DNA from: Mesorhizobium japonicum MAFF 303099
Lineage (GTDB): Bacteria; Pseudomonadota; Alphaproteobacteria; Rhizobiales; Rhizobiaceae
Reading direction: 5' to 3'
Length of the DNA stretch: 64,000 nucleotides
NCBI RefSeq assembly: GCF_000009625.1
Contig: NC_002678.2
Coordinates: 5,302,001-5,366,000, forward strand
Positions 38,826-48,770 of this stretch are shown here, one piece after another; within the stretch, counting starts at the first letter, position 1, and every line of letters starts with the position of its first letter. Both the position numbers and the translations under genes were made by a program. Below the pieces are notes generated by a model that was not told where the DNA came from, did no database searches, and saw nothing but the letters and a program-made list of their open reading frames with translations.

Positions 38826-39640
38826 ACACCACCTGGAGCCGCTTCAACGTCACCTCGATCGTGCTTGGCTTTGCCTTCCTGTACCTGCCGATCGTGCTGC
38901 TCATCGTCTTCTCCTTCAACGAATCCAAGCTCGTCACCGTCTGGGGCGGCTTCTCGACCAAATGGTACGTTTCGCTGTTCCACAACCAGGGCCTGATGGA
39001 CGCCACCTGGGTCACGGCGCGTGTCGGCGTCATTTCGGCCACCGTGGCGACCGTGCTGGGCACGCTGGCGGCGCTCACCCTGACGCGCTACACGCGGTTC
39101 CGGGGCAGGGTGCTGTTTTCCGGCATGGTCTTCGCGCCGCTCGTCATGCCGGAAGTCATTACCGGCCTGTCGCTGCTGCTGCTCTTCGTTGCCATCGGTC
39201 TCGACCGCGGCTTCTTCACGGTGACGCTCGCCCACATCACGCTGACAATGTGCTTCGTGGCTGTTGTCGTGCAGTCGCGCCTGGTCTCCTTCGACCGGTC
39301 GCTGGAGGAGGCGGCGATGGATCTCGGCGCAACGCCGGCCAAGACCTTCTTCCAGATCACGCTGCCGGTGATCCTGCCGGCGATCGTGTCCGGCTGGATG
39401 CTGGCCTTCACGCTGTCGCTCGACGATCTGGTCATCGCCAGCTTCACCTCGGGACCGGGCGCCACGACGCTGCCGATGAAGATCTACAGCCAGGTCCGTC
39501 TCGGCGTGACGCCGGAGATCAATGCCGCCTGCACCATCCTGATCGCCGTCGTCGCGGTCGGCGTCATCATCGCTTCGATCGCCAACAAGCGGCGTGAGGT
39601 GCAGCGCCAGCTCGACGAACAGGCCGCGCAACGCGGTTGA
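38822..39640 (+). CDS. potI: Polyamine ABC transporter permease
   Basis: 272 aa, six membrane helices; EAA loop SLEEAAMDLGATPAKTFFQI. The ATG at 38822 overlaps the potH stop as ATGA, and a longer frame from 38693 is rejected because it would lie inside potH. Second pore subunit of the polyamine importer. It converges with the AsmA-family gene with 34 bp between, in which no terminator is obvious. Confidence 0.95.
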   Translation: MNTTWSRFNVTSIVLGFAFLYLPIVLLIVFSFNESKLVTVWGGFSTKWYVSLFHNQGLMDATWVTARVGVISATVATVLGTLAALTLTRYTRFRGRVLFSGMVFAPLVMPEVITGLSLLLLFVAIGLDRGFFTVTLAHITLTMCFVAVVVQSRLVSFDRSLEEAAMDLGATPAKTFFQITLPVILPAIVSGWMLAFTLSLDDLVIASFTSGPGATTLPMKIYSQVRLGVTPEINAACTILIAVVAVGVIIASIANKRREVQRQLDEQAAQRG

Positions 39641-39674
39641 GCATGATCGTGCTCAAAGGAACGAAAGCGCCCCT

Positions 39675-41528
39675 CTACTCGCCCGAGACGCCGCGGCTTA
39701 TCGGCGAAATGAACGGCGTGCTCCAGGTTCCGCCGACGAAGAAGGACGACTGGTTGGGGCCTTGCTGGCCGGTCTTCTGCGCCGCCGCCTGGTCCGGCTG
39801 GATGACGCCGCCGGACAGCGCCAGCCCACGCCCGGCATAGGAGGCGATGCCGGAAAGCCAGATCTTGTACTTCGCCGAATTGGCTTCGGCCTTGTCCAAC
39901 CTCGCCACGCCTCGCGAAATGGTCGCCTTCACTTCGGCGCCGTCGATCGGCAGAGTGCCGTCCGAGACGTCGTCGAGCGCGAAGAAGCCGCCTTGTTCGG
40001 TATGCTTGAGAAAGGCCGGCAGGTTGAACTTGCTCAGCGCGCCGGGGCCGAAGGTTGCCGAAACCGAGCCGTCGGCGTTTTCAAAGATCGAATCCCAGGT
40101 CCTGCCCGGTCCCTTGAGGATGACCGAAACGGTGCCCGTGCCGACCGGCACCAGCCGGGTCATGCCCGCCGCCGTGCCGAACGCGCCGCCATCGATATCG
40201 GAAGCAAGCAGCCGGATCTCGACCTGGGTGCCCTCGGGCTTGCGGTCGAAACGAAGGCTGGTCTGGATGTTGCCGCCAAAGGCCGAGGCGTCGGAGATAT
40301 CGAAGACGGAAAGACCGTCCTTGACCTGGGCGGTGGCGGCGACATCCGCAAGCTGGATTGTGCCGGCCGTGGCATGCGCCGCGGACAGCCTGAGATCGAG
40401 ATTGAACCGGTCGGCGAAACTGGCCTCAACGTCACCCGGCGCGGTCCCGCTTGCCGGCCCCAGCGGCGTAAAGGCGGACAGAAACGATCTGAGGTCGAGC
40501 GTGTCGAAGGCGAGTGTGCCTGAGATCACGGGTTGGGCGTCGCCAAGCGACAGGTCGAGCGCGCCCATGCCCGGATTGTTGTCCAGCGCCAGCGCGGTGT
40601 TTTCGAATTTGATGCGTCCGGCCGACGCCGTGACCTTGCTCGAAATGCTGACCGAGCCGATCGCAGCGCTCGGCGCGATGCCGGCCTGCGACCATTCCAG
40701 CACGCGGCGTAATGAGGGTGCCGCGAATTTCACCTGGCCGTCGAAATAGGCGTTGTCGGACATGCTGGCCGTGCCGTCGAAGGAGAAGGTGCCGGGTGCT
40801 GCCTTGAAAGACAGAGTGAGCGGCGCCATGCCGCCGGCAAACAGCACCAGAGGTTTCTGCGAGGCGGCGTCGACGGTCACGCTTTCGCCGCGCCAGATCC
40901 CGGTTGCCGACAGTGTCGCATTGCTGTTCATCGCCGCCCAGGTCGCCTGGCCGCTGAGGCTGCTCAGGATTTCCACGTCTTTGCCGTTGACGGAAGCCAC
41001 CATGCGGCCGTCCCTGAACTCAACCGTGCCGAAGGCATCTGTCGGCAGCTTGTCGAGGTTGGGCTTGGCGGGATCGGCACTGACCACGCCGCGCGCCGTG
41101 TCGATGGAACGTGCGATGCGCCCGCCGGTCGGCGCGGTGGGCAGGAACAGGCCGTCCGCAGTACGCTGGACCCGGATCGTCGGCCGCACCAGCCGCGCCG
41201 TGGAAAACACGACATCGCCCTGCAACGCCGCCATGGCCGATAGGTCGATTTCGACGCGTTCGGCTTCGACGACCGGCGGCGCATCGGTATCCGTCCATTT
41301 CGACAGCGTCACATCGGTCAGGATCGCCCGGAATTTCGGCCAGACCTCTATGCGCGGCGAGCCTTCGATGGCGACCCGGAAGCCGCTCCAGGCGCTCATT
41401 TCCCAGGCGATGCGGTCGCGCACGATGCGCGTCGAGGCGATCAGCGGCAGCGTGGCGACCACCAGAGCGATGACGATCACGGCAGCGCCGATCGCCCATA
41501 CTCCGCGGCGGATCAAGGATGATGGCAT
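39675..41528 (-). CDS. AsmA family protein
   Basis: 617 aa. An N-terminal membrane anchor (VWAIGAAVIVIALVVATLPLIAS) is followed by the AsmA N-terminal motif with WEMSAWSGFRVAIEGSPRIEVWPKFRA-type sequence split here as GFRVAIEGSPRIEVWP, then a long beta-rich periplasmic region ending in GRTWDSIFENADGSVSATFG and ALSGGVIQPDQAA, as usual for AsmA_2. These proteins resemble VPS13/bridge-like lipid carriers and are implicated in phospholipid traffic to the outer membrane or envelope homeostasis. It is divergent from acetoacetyl-CoA synthetase. Confidence 0.88.
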   Translation of the reverse strand: MPSSLIRRGVWAIGAAVIVIALVVATLPLIASTRIVRDRIAWEMSAWSGFRVAIEGSPRIEVWPKFRAILTDVTLSKWTDTDAPPVVEAERVEIDLSAMAALQGDVVFSTARLVRPTIRVQRTADGLFLPTAPTGGRIARSIDTARGVVSADPAKPNLDKLPTDAFGTVEFRDGRMVASVNGKDVEILSSLSGQATWAAMNSNATLSATGIWRGESVTVDAASQKPLVLFAGGMAPLTLSFKAAPGTFSFDGTASMSDNAYFDGQVKFAAPSLRRVLEWSQAGIAPSAAIGSVSISSKVTASAGRIKFENTALALDNNPGMGALDLSLGDAQPVISGTLAFDTLDLRSFLSAFTPLGPASGTAPGDVEASFADRFNLDLRLSAAHATAGTIQLADVAATAQVKDGLSVFDISDASAFGGNIQTSLRFDRKPEGTQVEIRLLASDIDGGAFGTAAGMTRLVPVGTGTVSVILKGPGRTWDSIFENADGSVSATFGPGALSKFNLPAFLKHTEQGGFFALDDVSDGTLPIDGAEVKATISRGVARLDKAEANSAKYKIWLSGIASYAGRGLALSGGVIQPDQAAAQKTGQQGPNQSSFFVGGTWSTPFISPISRGVSGE

Positions 41529-41725
41529 CTCGCCCTATATGCTCGCGTTCCGATTAATCGCCCAGGGTGTAACCCCAGTCGTCACTACGACTTAGGACTG
41601 AGGCATTTCAAGTCTTTATGGCCCGGCGATGGCATTTGCGCACACCTGGCCGCTTCGGCCCAACAAAATCTTGCTCTGCTGCGCTGCGATATGCATAAGC
41701 GATGACGACCGTGGGAGGATCGATA

Positions 41726-43684
41726 ATGGCTGCCGAAGTACCGCTCTGGACCCCGACGCAAGACCGGATCGACGCTTCGCCATTGACGGCTTTCCTGAAG
41801 GCCGCGGAGGCGAAAGCCGGCGCCACATTCGCCTCTTATGCCGATCTTCACCGCTGGTCGGTCGAGGATCGCGAGGGGTTCTGGAGCCTGGTCTGGGATT
41901 TCTGCGGCATCGCCGGCGAAAAGGGCGAGCGCCTGCTCGCCGATGGCGACAAGATGCCGGGTGCCTCCTTCTTTCCCGACGCGACGTTGAATTTCGCCGA
42001 GAACCTGTTGAAGAAGACCGGCGCGGGCGAGGCGATCGTCTTCCGCGGCGAGGACAAGGTCGAGCGGCGGCTGTCCTGGAACCAACTGCATGGCCTGGTT
42101 TCGCGCCTGCAGCAGCTTTTCCTGTCGCTCAAGGTCAAGAAGGGCGACCGCATTGCCGCGATGATGCCCAACATGCCCGAGACAGTCGCTGCCATGCTGG
42201 CCGCCGCCTCCATCGGCGCGGTGTGGTCATCCTGCTCGCCCGACTTCGGCGAGCAGGGCGTGCTCGACCGGTTCGGCCAGATCGAGCCCGTCATCTTCAT
42301 CGGGCCTGACGGCTATTGGTACAATGGCAAGGCGATCGAGGTCGCTGACAAGGTCGCCGCGGTCGCGGCCAAGCTCGGCAGTGTCCGCAAGGTGCTGCTT
42401 GTCGATTATCTCGGTACTTCGGCCGATGTGGCGGCAACCATCGACAAGGCGGTGGCGATGGAAGAGGCGCTGTCGCCCTTCGCCGCCAAGCCAGTCAGCT
42501 TCGAGCCTCTGCCGTTTTCGCATCCGCTCTACATCCTGTTTTCATCAGGAACCACCGGCATCCCCAAATGCATCGTCCATTCGGCCGGCGGGACGCTGAT
42601 CCAGCATGTCAAGGAACACCGGCTGCATGCCGGCCTCGTCGACGGCGACCGCTTCTTCTACTTCACCACGTGCGGCTGGATGATGTGGAACTGGCTGGTG
42701 TCGGGCCTGGCTTCCGGGGCGACGCTGCTGCTCTACGACGGCTCGCCCTTCTACCCCGACGGCAATGTGCTGTTCGACTTCGTCGATGCCGAGAAGATGA
42801 CCTTCTTCGGCACCTCGGCCAAGTTCATCGATTCCGTGCGCAAGGCCGGCCTCAAGCCGATCCGCAGCCATGACCTGTCGACCGTGCGGGCGATCTCCTC
42901 CACCGGTTCGCCCCTGTCGCCCGAGGATTTCCGCTTCGTCTACGAAGGCATCAAGAAGGATGTGCATCTCGCCTCGGTTTCCGGCGGCACCGACATCGTC
43001 TCCTGCTTCGTGCTCGGCGTGCCCAACCAGCCGGTGTGGACCGGCGAGATCCAGGGACCAGGCCTCGGCCTGGCCGTCGATGTCTGGGACGATGACGGCA
43101 AGCCGATCCGGCAGGAAAAGGGCGAACTGGTCTGCACCAAGGCGTTTCCGTCGATGCCGATCGGCTTCTGGAACGATCCCGAAGGCAAGAAATACCAGGC
43201 GGCCTATTTCGAGCGTTTCGACAATGTCTGGTGCCATGGCGATTTCGCTGAGTGGACGGCGCATGGCGGCATGATCATCCATGGCCGCTCGGACGCCACC
43301 CTCAATCCGGGCGGGGTGCGCATCGGCACGGCGGAGATCTACAACCAGGTCGAACAGATGCCGGAAATCCTGGAGGCGCTGTGCATCGGCCAGGATTTCG
43401 ACAATGACGTGCGTGTCGTGCTGTTCGTGCGGCTGGCCGCGGGCGTCGAACTGGACGAGGATCTGGAAAAACGCATCCGCGCCAAGATCCGCAGCGGTGC
43501 CAGCCCCCGCCATGTCCCGGCCAGGATCGTCGCGGTCACGGATATTCCGCGCACCAAGTCGGGCAAGATCACCGAACTCGCCGTGCGCGACGTCGTGCAT
43601 GGCCGCGCCATCAAGAACAAGGAAGCGCTCGCCAACCCGGAAGCGCTGGAGCTGTTCAGGAACCTGCCGCAGCTTGCCGAATGA
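41726..43684 (+). CDS. aacS: Acetoacetyl-CoA synthetase
   Basis: Activates acetoacetate to acetoacetyl-CoA with ATP, feeding products of PHB breakdown back into central metabolism. It is an ANL-superfamily enzyme of about 652 aa: [16 protein letters not shown] is the P-loop, [10 protein letters not shown] the A4-like segment, [11 protein letters not shown] and [15 protein letters not shown] the adenylate and hinge motifs, and [14 protein letters not shown] contains the catalytic Lys. The GGTDI and length favour acetoacetate over acetate. The ATG at 41726 is chosen because GGGAGG is 9 nt upstream, whereas the ATG at 41702 has none. From memory the same gene precedes cbrA and phaP1 in S. meliloti. 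Confidence 0.93.
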   Translation: MAAEVPLWTPTQDRIDASPLTAFLKAAEAKAGATFASYADLHRWSVEDREGFWSLVWDFCGIAGEKGERLLADGDKMPGASFFPDATLNFAENLLKKTGAGEAIVFRGEDKVERRLSWNQLHGLVSRLQQLFLSLKVKKGDRIAAMMPNMPETVAAMLAAASIGAVWSSCSPDFGEQGVLDRFGQIEPVIFIGPDGYWYNGKAIEVADKVAAVAAKLGSVRKVLLVDYLGTSADVAATIDKAVAMEEALSPFAAKPVSFEPLPFSHPLYILFSSGTTGIPKCIVHSAGGTLIQHVKEHRLHAGLVDGDRFFYFTTCGWMMWNWLVSGLASGATLLLYDGSPFYPDGNVLFDFVDAEKMTFFGTSAKFIDSVRKAGLKPIRSHDLSTVRAISSTGSPLSPEDFRFVYEGIKKDVHLASVSGGTDIVSCFVLGVPNQPVWTGEIQGPGLGLAVDVWDDDGKPIRQEKGELVCTKAFPSMPIGFWNDPEGKKYQAAYFERFDNVWCHGDFAEWTAHGGMIIHGRSDATLNPGGVRIGTAEIYNQVEQMPEILEALCIGQDFDNDVRVVLFVRLAAGVELDEDLEKRIRAKIRSGASPRHVPARIVAVTDIPRTKSGKITELAVRDVVHGRAIKNKEALANPEALELFRNLPQLAE

Positions 43685-43809
43685 CCCCGATCGGCATGGT
43701 TAACGAACTATGTTGCGGGAATTTACCTAGATTTCACGAGTGGTACACATTCGTAAATTTTTCGGCGGTCCGGTAAGGACTTGTTAAGGCCCGGCCCCGA
43801 TAGTCGCAT

Positions 43810-43922
43810 GTAACTTGAGGGAGAAATCCCGTTCCTCAGCCCCCCGAGGATCTGAATTCGCTCAAGCCCCGTTGTGACAGCAATCCCATCTCTTAAGGCG
43901 TCCTCCAGGGCGCCTTTTCTTT
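43810..43922 (+). ncRNA. Candidate structured small RNA with terminator
   Basis: Between the stop of aacS and the converging kinase gene. An outer stem CTTGAG (43814-43819) / CTCAAG (43861-43866) encloses two hairpins: GGGA-GAAA-TCCC, and CCTC-AGCCCCCC-GAGG. After a single-stranded stretch comes AAGGCG-T-CC-TCCA-GG-G-CGCCTT with TTTTCTTTT, a good rho-independent terminator (43896-43922). The layout of two hairpins closed by a long-range stem and a distinct terminator more than 200 nt after aacS suggests an independent or processed sRNA of about 110 nt. The 5' end is not defined; no clean promoter spacing is seen. It might belong to a known alphaproteobacterial sRNA family; a covariance search would tell. 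Confidence 0.55.
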
Positions 43923-43930
43923 TGGACCTG

Positions 43931-46900
43931 CTATTCGGCCAGCACCCGGGTCGAGGGGAAGGCAACTTCCACCAGCGTACCTTCGCCCGGCGTCGAATTG
44001 ATGGTGAAGCGGGCGCGGTTTGCTTCCACCATCGCCTTGGTCAGCGGCAGGCCAAGACCGGTGCCGTCGCCACGACCGCGCTTCAGCGCGTTGATCTGCT
44101 TGAACGGCTTCAGCGCCTGTTCGATCTCGGCCTGGCTCATGCCGATGCCGGTGTCGCGCACCCGCATGACGACGTCGCCCGAAGTCTCATAGGCGGTTGA
44201 AACGATCACCTGGCCACCGGCCTGGGTGTAGCGAATGGCATTGGACAGGATGTTGAGCGCGATCTGGCGCACGCTGCGCAGGTCGGCCACCACTTCCGGC
44301 AGCCGCGAGGCGAAGCTGGAGCGGATGATGACGCGTTCGCGGTTGGCCTGCGGCTGCATCATCGCCACGGTCTCGGCCAGCGTGTCGTTGAGCGAGACGG
44401 CCTCATAGGCCATTTCCTGCTGGCCGGCCTCGATCTTCGAGATGTCGAGCAAGTCGTTGACCAGGTCGAGAACATGGTTGCCCGAGCGGTTGATGTCGCG
44501 CAGATAGTCGCGGTAGCGGTCATTGGCGACCGGTCCGAATTTCTCGTCGACCATCAATTCGGAAAAGCCGATGATGGCGTTGAGCGGCGTGCGGATCTCG
44601 TGGCTGATGCGGGCCAGGAAATCGGTCTTCAGTGAGGACGCCCGTTCGGCCACCGCGCGCGCCTGGGTGAGATCTTCCTCGGCTCGCTTCCACTGCGTGA
44701 TGTCGCGCACGACAGCACAGAAGCCGCTGTCATTGGGCAGCCGGCCGATGGTCATGAACAGCGGGATGAAGCGCCCCTGCGCCTCGCGCCCGATCACCTC
44801 GCGGCCGTCATTCATAACGCTTGCCACGCCGGGTTCGGAAAGGCCGGTGAGATAGTCGCGCGCCGCGCGCTGGCTTTCGATGGCAAACAGCGAGGCGAAG
44901 GGCTTGCCGGTCACCTCGTCGCTGTCGAAACCGAACAGCGCTTCGGCCGGGCGGCTGATCGAGCGGATGGTGCCGTCGCTGCCGATCAGCACGACGCCGT
45001 CGGTGGCGGTGTCGATGATGGTGCGCATCTCGGCAATGCGCGCCTTGAGCTCGGAAATGTCGGGCTGTGTCGGCTCTTCGCCGACCGCGTGCAGGGCCAC
45101 GGGCGCGTCATCATCGCCGGAACGGCGCACGACCAGCATCAGCGCCTTGCCGTCGCGCCAGGGAACGGAGCGCAGGATGGCGTCGATCGGGAATTCCTGG
45201 CCATCGCGGGTCTTCAGCCGCAACGCCCGGTCGCTGCCGTCGGAGGTGCCGTCATCGGCATAGGGATCGGCAAACAGTGCACCGAGGCCGCCGGCGTCCT
45301 CGAGGTCCTCGAGCGTGTCGTAACCGGTCAGGTCGAGGAATTCGTCATTGGCATAGTGCAACTGGTCGCCCGAATGGATGAGCAGCGGCACCGGCAGCTT
45401 GCCGAGCAGCGAGGTGTCCGGAGCCTTGCTTTCGTTGCCGACGGAAAAGGCCGACGGCACGATCCCTTCGGTCCTCAGCGGCGGCACTTTCAGGCGTGGC
45501 TGTCCAGCCGGGCTCTCGACGACGTCGCTTGCACCGGCGCCAAATGTCGCGGCCTGCTCGTCAGCGGCTGCCGCCTTCTCGCCGTCGCCCCAGTCCTCAT
45601 TGTCCTCGGCATCGCGAAAATCGGCCGATGTCATGCTGTCGTCATCGTCGACGGCATCATGCGTGGCGTCTTTGGCATCGCCTCCGTCACCGGTCGCGAC
45701 GGGTTCCGTAACCTCCGGTTCCGCCGCTACGGCTTCTGAAACCGGGGGCTCGTCATTGTCGGCGACAGGGCCGGGTTCATCATTGCGGTCGGCGTAGTTG
45801 AGCAACGATCCGCCCGCGCCAGGCAAGGTGTCGGCGGGTTCGGCATCAGCCACGTCGTCCGGGTGACCGCCATCAAGCCGTGCGAGATCCGCCTCGTCCT
45901 CGGCATCGGTCTCGGATGGTTCGGCCAGCGCCGCGTCGCTCTCAGATTCCGCTGTGATTTCGCCGGCCTCTGATGGCTTTTGATCCGGCACGGTATCAGG
46001 CGTCGCCACAACCTCGTCGGCGGGCAAGATCGGAGTTTCCGTCTTCGCGACTGGGGCCTCGGCCGCTGTTTCAGCCGTGGGCTCAGCCGGTGTGTTGATC
46101 ACCGGTTCTGGCGGGCGTTCGGTGCCGGGCTTGTCGGCTTCCGGCGGCTCGGCCGGCGCACTGTCCTTCTTCAGCCGCTCGCCGATCTCACGGAAGGCGC
46201 TGCGTTCCAGGGTCGACAGTCCCTTGTCGTTGGCCGGCTGCCGGTGTTCGGCTAGGCGGATGACCTTGTCAGCAAAGCGCCGCTCCTGTTTCGGCACGAT
46301 GGTCAGCGCCGGCACCTCGCCCTTGAACGGGTCCGCTGCATTTGGTTCCTTGGCCTTCGGCTCTTCCGTCTTCGGTTCTTCAGCGGGATGCTCGACGGCT
46401 TGCGGTACGGACACCGCCGGCGCCTTGCCATTGGGCACCAGCGCCATGCCGATCGCTTCCGGGTCGACGGTCGCGTCACTGGCGCGGGCCACACCGAAGC
46501 CGCGAAAACCTTCGAAGGCGCGGCTGCGGCCATAAACAGGCAAAGCCGCGAGATCAACGGGGATCTTCAGGTCGGTGCCGACGACAGGCCACAGCACAGA
46601 GCGGCCGGACCAGGTATCGCGCCGCTCCAGAAGGCCGGCGATCTCGCCGGACGCGTCAAGGCCGAAGGCCGCCGCGACATCCCTGAAGCGCCGGCCGATC
46701 ACGTCGGCCGCCGGCTTGCCGACAATGTCGGCGAATTCCGGCGACAGCGCGCTGAACTTGCCTTCGGCGTCGGTGCGCCAGACGAAGCGTAGCGGCGCTG
46801 CCGAGCGGTCTATTGTCCGGGCTGGGGGCGTCTGGGCTGCCGGGGAGGCGGGCTTGCTCTCCTTCGCGCTGTCCACCGAAGCCTCGGCGCCGGTCGCTTG

Positions 46901-47977
46901 GGCCACGTTTTTCGCTTCCGGCGTAGCAGGCGCGGGTGGCGCGCCGTCCTCGCCGGCATGGAAGTACCAATGATCGTGCTGTGCCGGCGTGCTGCCCGCA
47001 GCCGGCTGATCGTTGTCGGCGGCAACCGGTGTCGGCTCGGTCGGCCCCGCAATCTCTTGCGTTGCCCGTTCCGGCCTATCTTCAGCCACGGGCTGGCCAG
47101 CGGCGGGCTCCGGCTCGATCTCTGCGGTGCCAGGCGACCGTTCGACGGCCTGCGTCAGCGGAACATCCGCCGTCGGCTGATTGTCCTGATGAGGATCGGA
47201 TTGCGCGGCAGCGCCTTCCGCCGCTGTTGCTCGGCCAATCTCGGTGGCGGGGCTTTCCGTTGCTGCCGAGGGGCCGTCTGCCGAAGCCCCTGCAACTGCA
47301 GCAGCGGCGTTGTCCTCGAGCTGATCCTCATCGATCACAACCAGGAGATGCCGCTCCGGCGTCAGCCGCGCGAGCCCGGCCGGGTAGGAAGTGTTGCCGC
47401 CCGGAACGAGACGCTTGACGATGCGCTCACCCTCGGCGGCCACATCGGCGACCAGGGCGGCCAGAGTCGCGGGCTGGATGCCGAGCTTCGAAAACCCGTC
47501 CGACGCGGCCTCGACATTGCCCCCGGCATCGATGAAGGCGATGAAATGGCCGTCTTCGGTGAAGCCGCTGATCGCCCGGCTGGCGACTTCGGCGGCACCG
47601 CGCGAGCCTGTCTGCGCCGCCGGCACCGCCAGCATGATCGCCTTCTCGGCGTCGGGCATCGTCACGGCACTTGCCTGGAAGCCGATGGTGCGGCTGGTCA
47701 TGCCGGTTGCCAGCCTGACGGTGATGCCGCGATCGCTGCCGATCTCGGGGAAGCCGCTGGTCGCCATGATCTGGCGGCGGGCGATCAGCGGCAACTGTGC
47801 CGATGCGCCGATGATCGCTTCGATGTCGGGATAGCCGAACACGGCGGCGCCCGGCCCATTGGCCCAGATCACCTGTTCCAGGTCCACCGACAGGATCGCG
47901 ATCGCGTCGCCGGCGGCAAAGCGCTGGCGCACAGCGTCGAGCACGGCGACGTCGAGGAAGGAATATTCGGACGGCAT
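43931..47977 (-). CDS. cbrA: PAS-domain sensor histidine kinase of the PdhS/CbrA type
   Basis: 1348 aa. A PAS-like N-terminal part (about residues 1-220) is followed by roughly 700 residues rich in Ala, Pro, Glu and Asp with short PAS-like islands (one near 400-500), then PAS domains near 860-1100. The catalytic core is C-terminal: ISHEIRTPLNAIIGFSELM with His near 1126, the N box NILSNAIRYT, DTGIGM, and GTGLGLPLTKAMVEANRARF. That core is characteristic of PdhS kinases, which act on DivK to control the cell cycle. No membrane helix is seen, so it is probably soluble or polar-localised. Position next to the phasin matches cbrA in S. meliloti from memory. Length exceeds known relatives through the low-complexity middle. 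Confidence 0.85.
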   Translation of the reverse strand: MPSEYSFLDVAVLDAVRQRFAAGDAIAILSVDLEQVIWANGPGAAVFGYPDIEAIIGASAQLPLIARRQIMATSGFPEIGSDRGITVRLATGMTSRTIGFQASAVTMPDAEKAIMLAVPAAQTGSRGAAEVASRAISGFTEDGHFIAFIDAGGNVEAASDGFSKLGIQPATLAALVADVAAEGERIVKRLVPGGNTSYPAGLARLTPERHLLVVIDEDQLEDNAAAAVAGASADGPSAATESPATEIGRATAAEGAAAQSDPHQDNQPTADVPLTQAVERSPGTAEIEPEPAAGQPVAEDRPERATQEIAGPTEPTPVAADNDQPAAGSTPAQHDHWYFHAGEDGAPPAPATPEAKNVAQATGAEASVDSAKESKPASPAAQTPPARTIDRSAAPLRFVWRTDAEGKFSALSPEFADIVGKPAADVIGRRFRDVAAAFGLDASGEIAGLLERRDTWSGRSVLWPVVGTDLKIPVDLAALPVYGRSRAFEGFRGFGVARASDATVDPEAIGMALVPNGKAPAVSVPQAVEHPAEEPKTEEPKAKEPNAADPFKGEVPALTIVPKQERRFADKVIRLAEHRQPANDKGLSTLERSAFREIGERLKKDSAPAEPPEADKPGTERPPEPVINTPAEPTAETAAEAPVAKTETPILPADEVVATPDTVPDQKPSEAGEITAESESDAALAEPSETDAEDEADLARLDGGHPDDVADAEPADTLPGAGGSLLNYADRNDEPGPVADNDEPPVSEAVAAEPEVTEPVATGDGGDAKDATHDAVDDDDSMTSADFRDAEDNEDWGDGEKAAAADEQAATFGAGASDVVESPAGQPRLKVPPLRTEGIVPSAFSVGNESKAPDTSLLGKLPVPLLIHSGDQLHYANDEFLDLTGYDTLEDLEDAGGLGALFADPYADDGTSDGSDRALRLKTRDGQEFPIDAILRSVPWRDGKALMLVVRRSGDDDAPVALHAVGEEPTQPDISELKARIAEMRTIIDTATDGVVLIGSDGTIRSISRPAEALFGFDSDEVTGKPFASLFAIESQRAARDYLTGLSEPGVASVMNDGREVIGREAQGRFIPLFMTIGRLPNDSGFCAVVRDITQWKRAEEDLTQARAVAERASSLKTDFLARISHEIRTPLNAIIGFSELMVDEKFGPVANDRYRDYLRDINRSGNHVLDLVNDLLDISKIEAGQQEMAYEAVSLNDTLAETVAMMQPQANRERVIIRSSFASRLPEVVADLRSVRQIALNILSNAIRYTQAGGQVIVSTAYETSGDVVMRVRDTGIGMSQAEIEQALKPFKQINALKRGRGDGTGLGLPLTKAMVEANRARFTINSTPGEGTLVEVAFPSTRVLAE

Positions 47978-48118
47978 GCGCTTGGCGAACCCTCACGGAG
48001 CGGCGAAATTTGCAGTTAACGCTTTGTTAATAAAAGCCGGCGGCGCGAAGGTCCACAAGCCAGAACGTGCAAAGGCTGGTTTCTGGGCTTTTGGTTAACG
48101 GCCCGAAAGAAATTTATG

Positions 48119-48166
48119 GTGCACTGCAACAAAGATATTGCAATGCACAAAATTTGCCTTTATATT
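48119..48166 (+). promoter_or_regulatory. Phasin promoter with overlapping TGCA-rich inverted repeat
   Basis: GTGCACTGCAA (48119-48129) and TTGCAATGCAC (48138-48148) form an inverted repeat matching at 10 of 11 positions, 8 bases apart. The right arm contains TTGCAA (48138-48143), and 17 bases later TATATT (48161-48166) lies at the right distance for a -10 box. A repressor bound to the repeat would block the promoter. PhaR-type repressors of phasin genes bind TGC-rich palindromes, so PhaR is the likely ligand. Confidence 0.68.
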
Positions 48167-48227
48167 GCCATCATAACTGAACGAGACGGCTTTCCGTCAA
48201 AGCCGCTGCCGCTGAAAAGGATGGAAA

Positions 48228-48686
48228 ATGTCCAAGACCAAGACCGCCGACACGATCGAAAACGTTGAATTCCCGAGCTTCGACGCTTCCAAGGCCACTG
48301 ACCAGATTCGCGCTTTCGCCGAAAAGGGCGTTGAGCAGTCGAAAGAGGCCTATGCCAAGCTCAAGACCGGCGCCGAGGAGACCCAGAAGGCTCTGGAGTC
48401 GACCTACGAGACCGCCAAGACTGTTTCCAGCGACCTGTCGCTCAAGACCATCGCGGCGCTGCGCGCCAATGCCGAAGCCGGCTTCTCGCATCTCGAAGCC
48501 CTGATCGGCGCCAAGTCGCTGTCGGAAGTCGTCGAGCTGCAGACCGCTTTCCTGCGCAAGCGCGTCGAGTTGACCGTCGAGCAGGCCAAGGACTTCCAGG
48601 CTGTTGCCTCCAAGGCGGCTGAAGAAGTCTCCAAGCCGATCAAGACCGCCTTCGAGAAGGCGATCAAGGACATCAAGGCTGCCTAA
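48228..48686 (+). CDS. phaP: Phasin (PHB granule-associated protein)
   Basis: 152 aa, almost entirely helical and amphipathic, with the phasin_2 pattern ATDQIRAFAEKGVEQSKEAY in the first third and ALIGAKSLSEVVELQTAFLRK in the last. It coats polyhydroxybutyrate granules, controlling their size and number. Start at 48228 has AAAAGGATGGAAA upstream. It has a predicted promoter and operator just upstream and an anti-Shine-Dalgarno-loop RNA downstream with no terminator in between, so the RNA may be part of its 3' UTR. Confidence 0.95.
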   Translation: MSKTKTADTIENVEFPSFDASKATDQIRAFAEKGVEQSKEAYAKLKTGAEETQKALESTYETAKTVSSDLSLKTIAALRANAEAGFSHLEALIGAKSLSEVVELQTAFLRKRVELTVEQAKDFQAVASKAAEEVSKPIKTAFEKAIKDIKAA

Positions 48687-48770
48687 CATTTGCGCATGAT
48701 CTGAGGATGCAACAAAAGGTCGCATTTTCTTAAAAACCGTCAGGCGTATGATGGCAGCCATCAAGGAATA

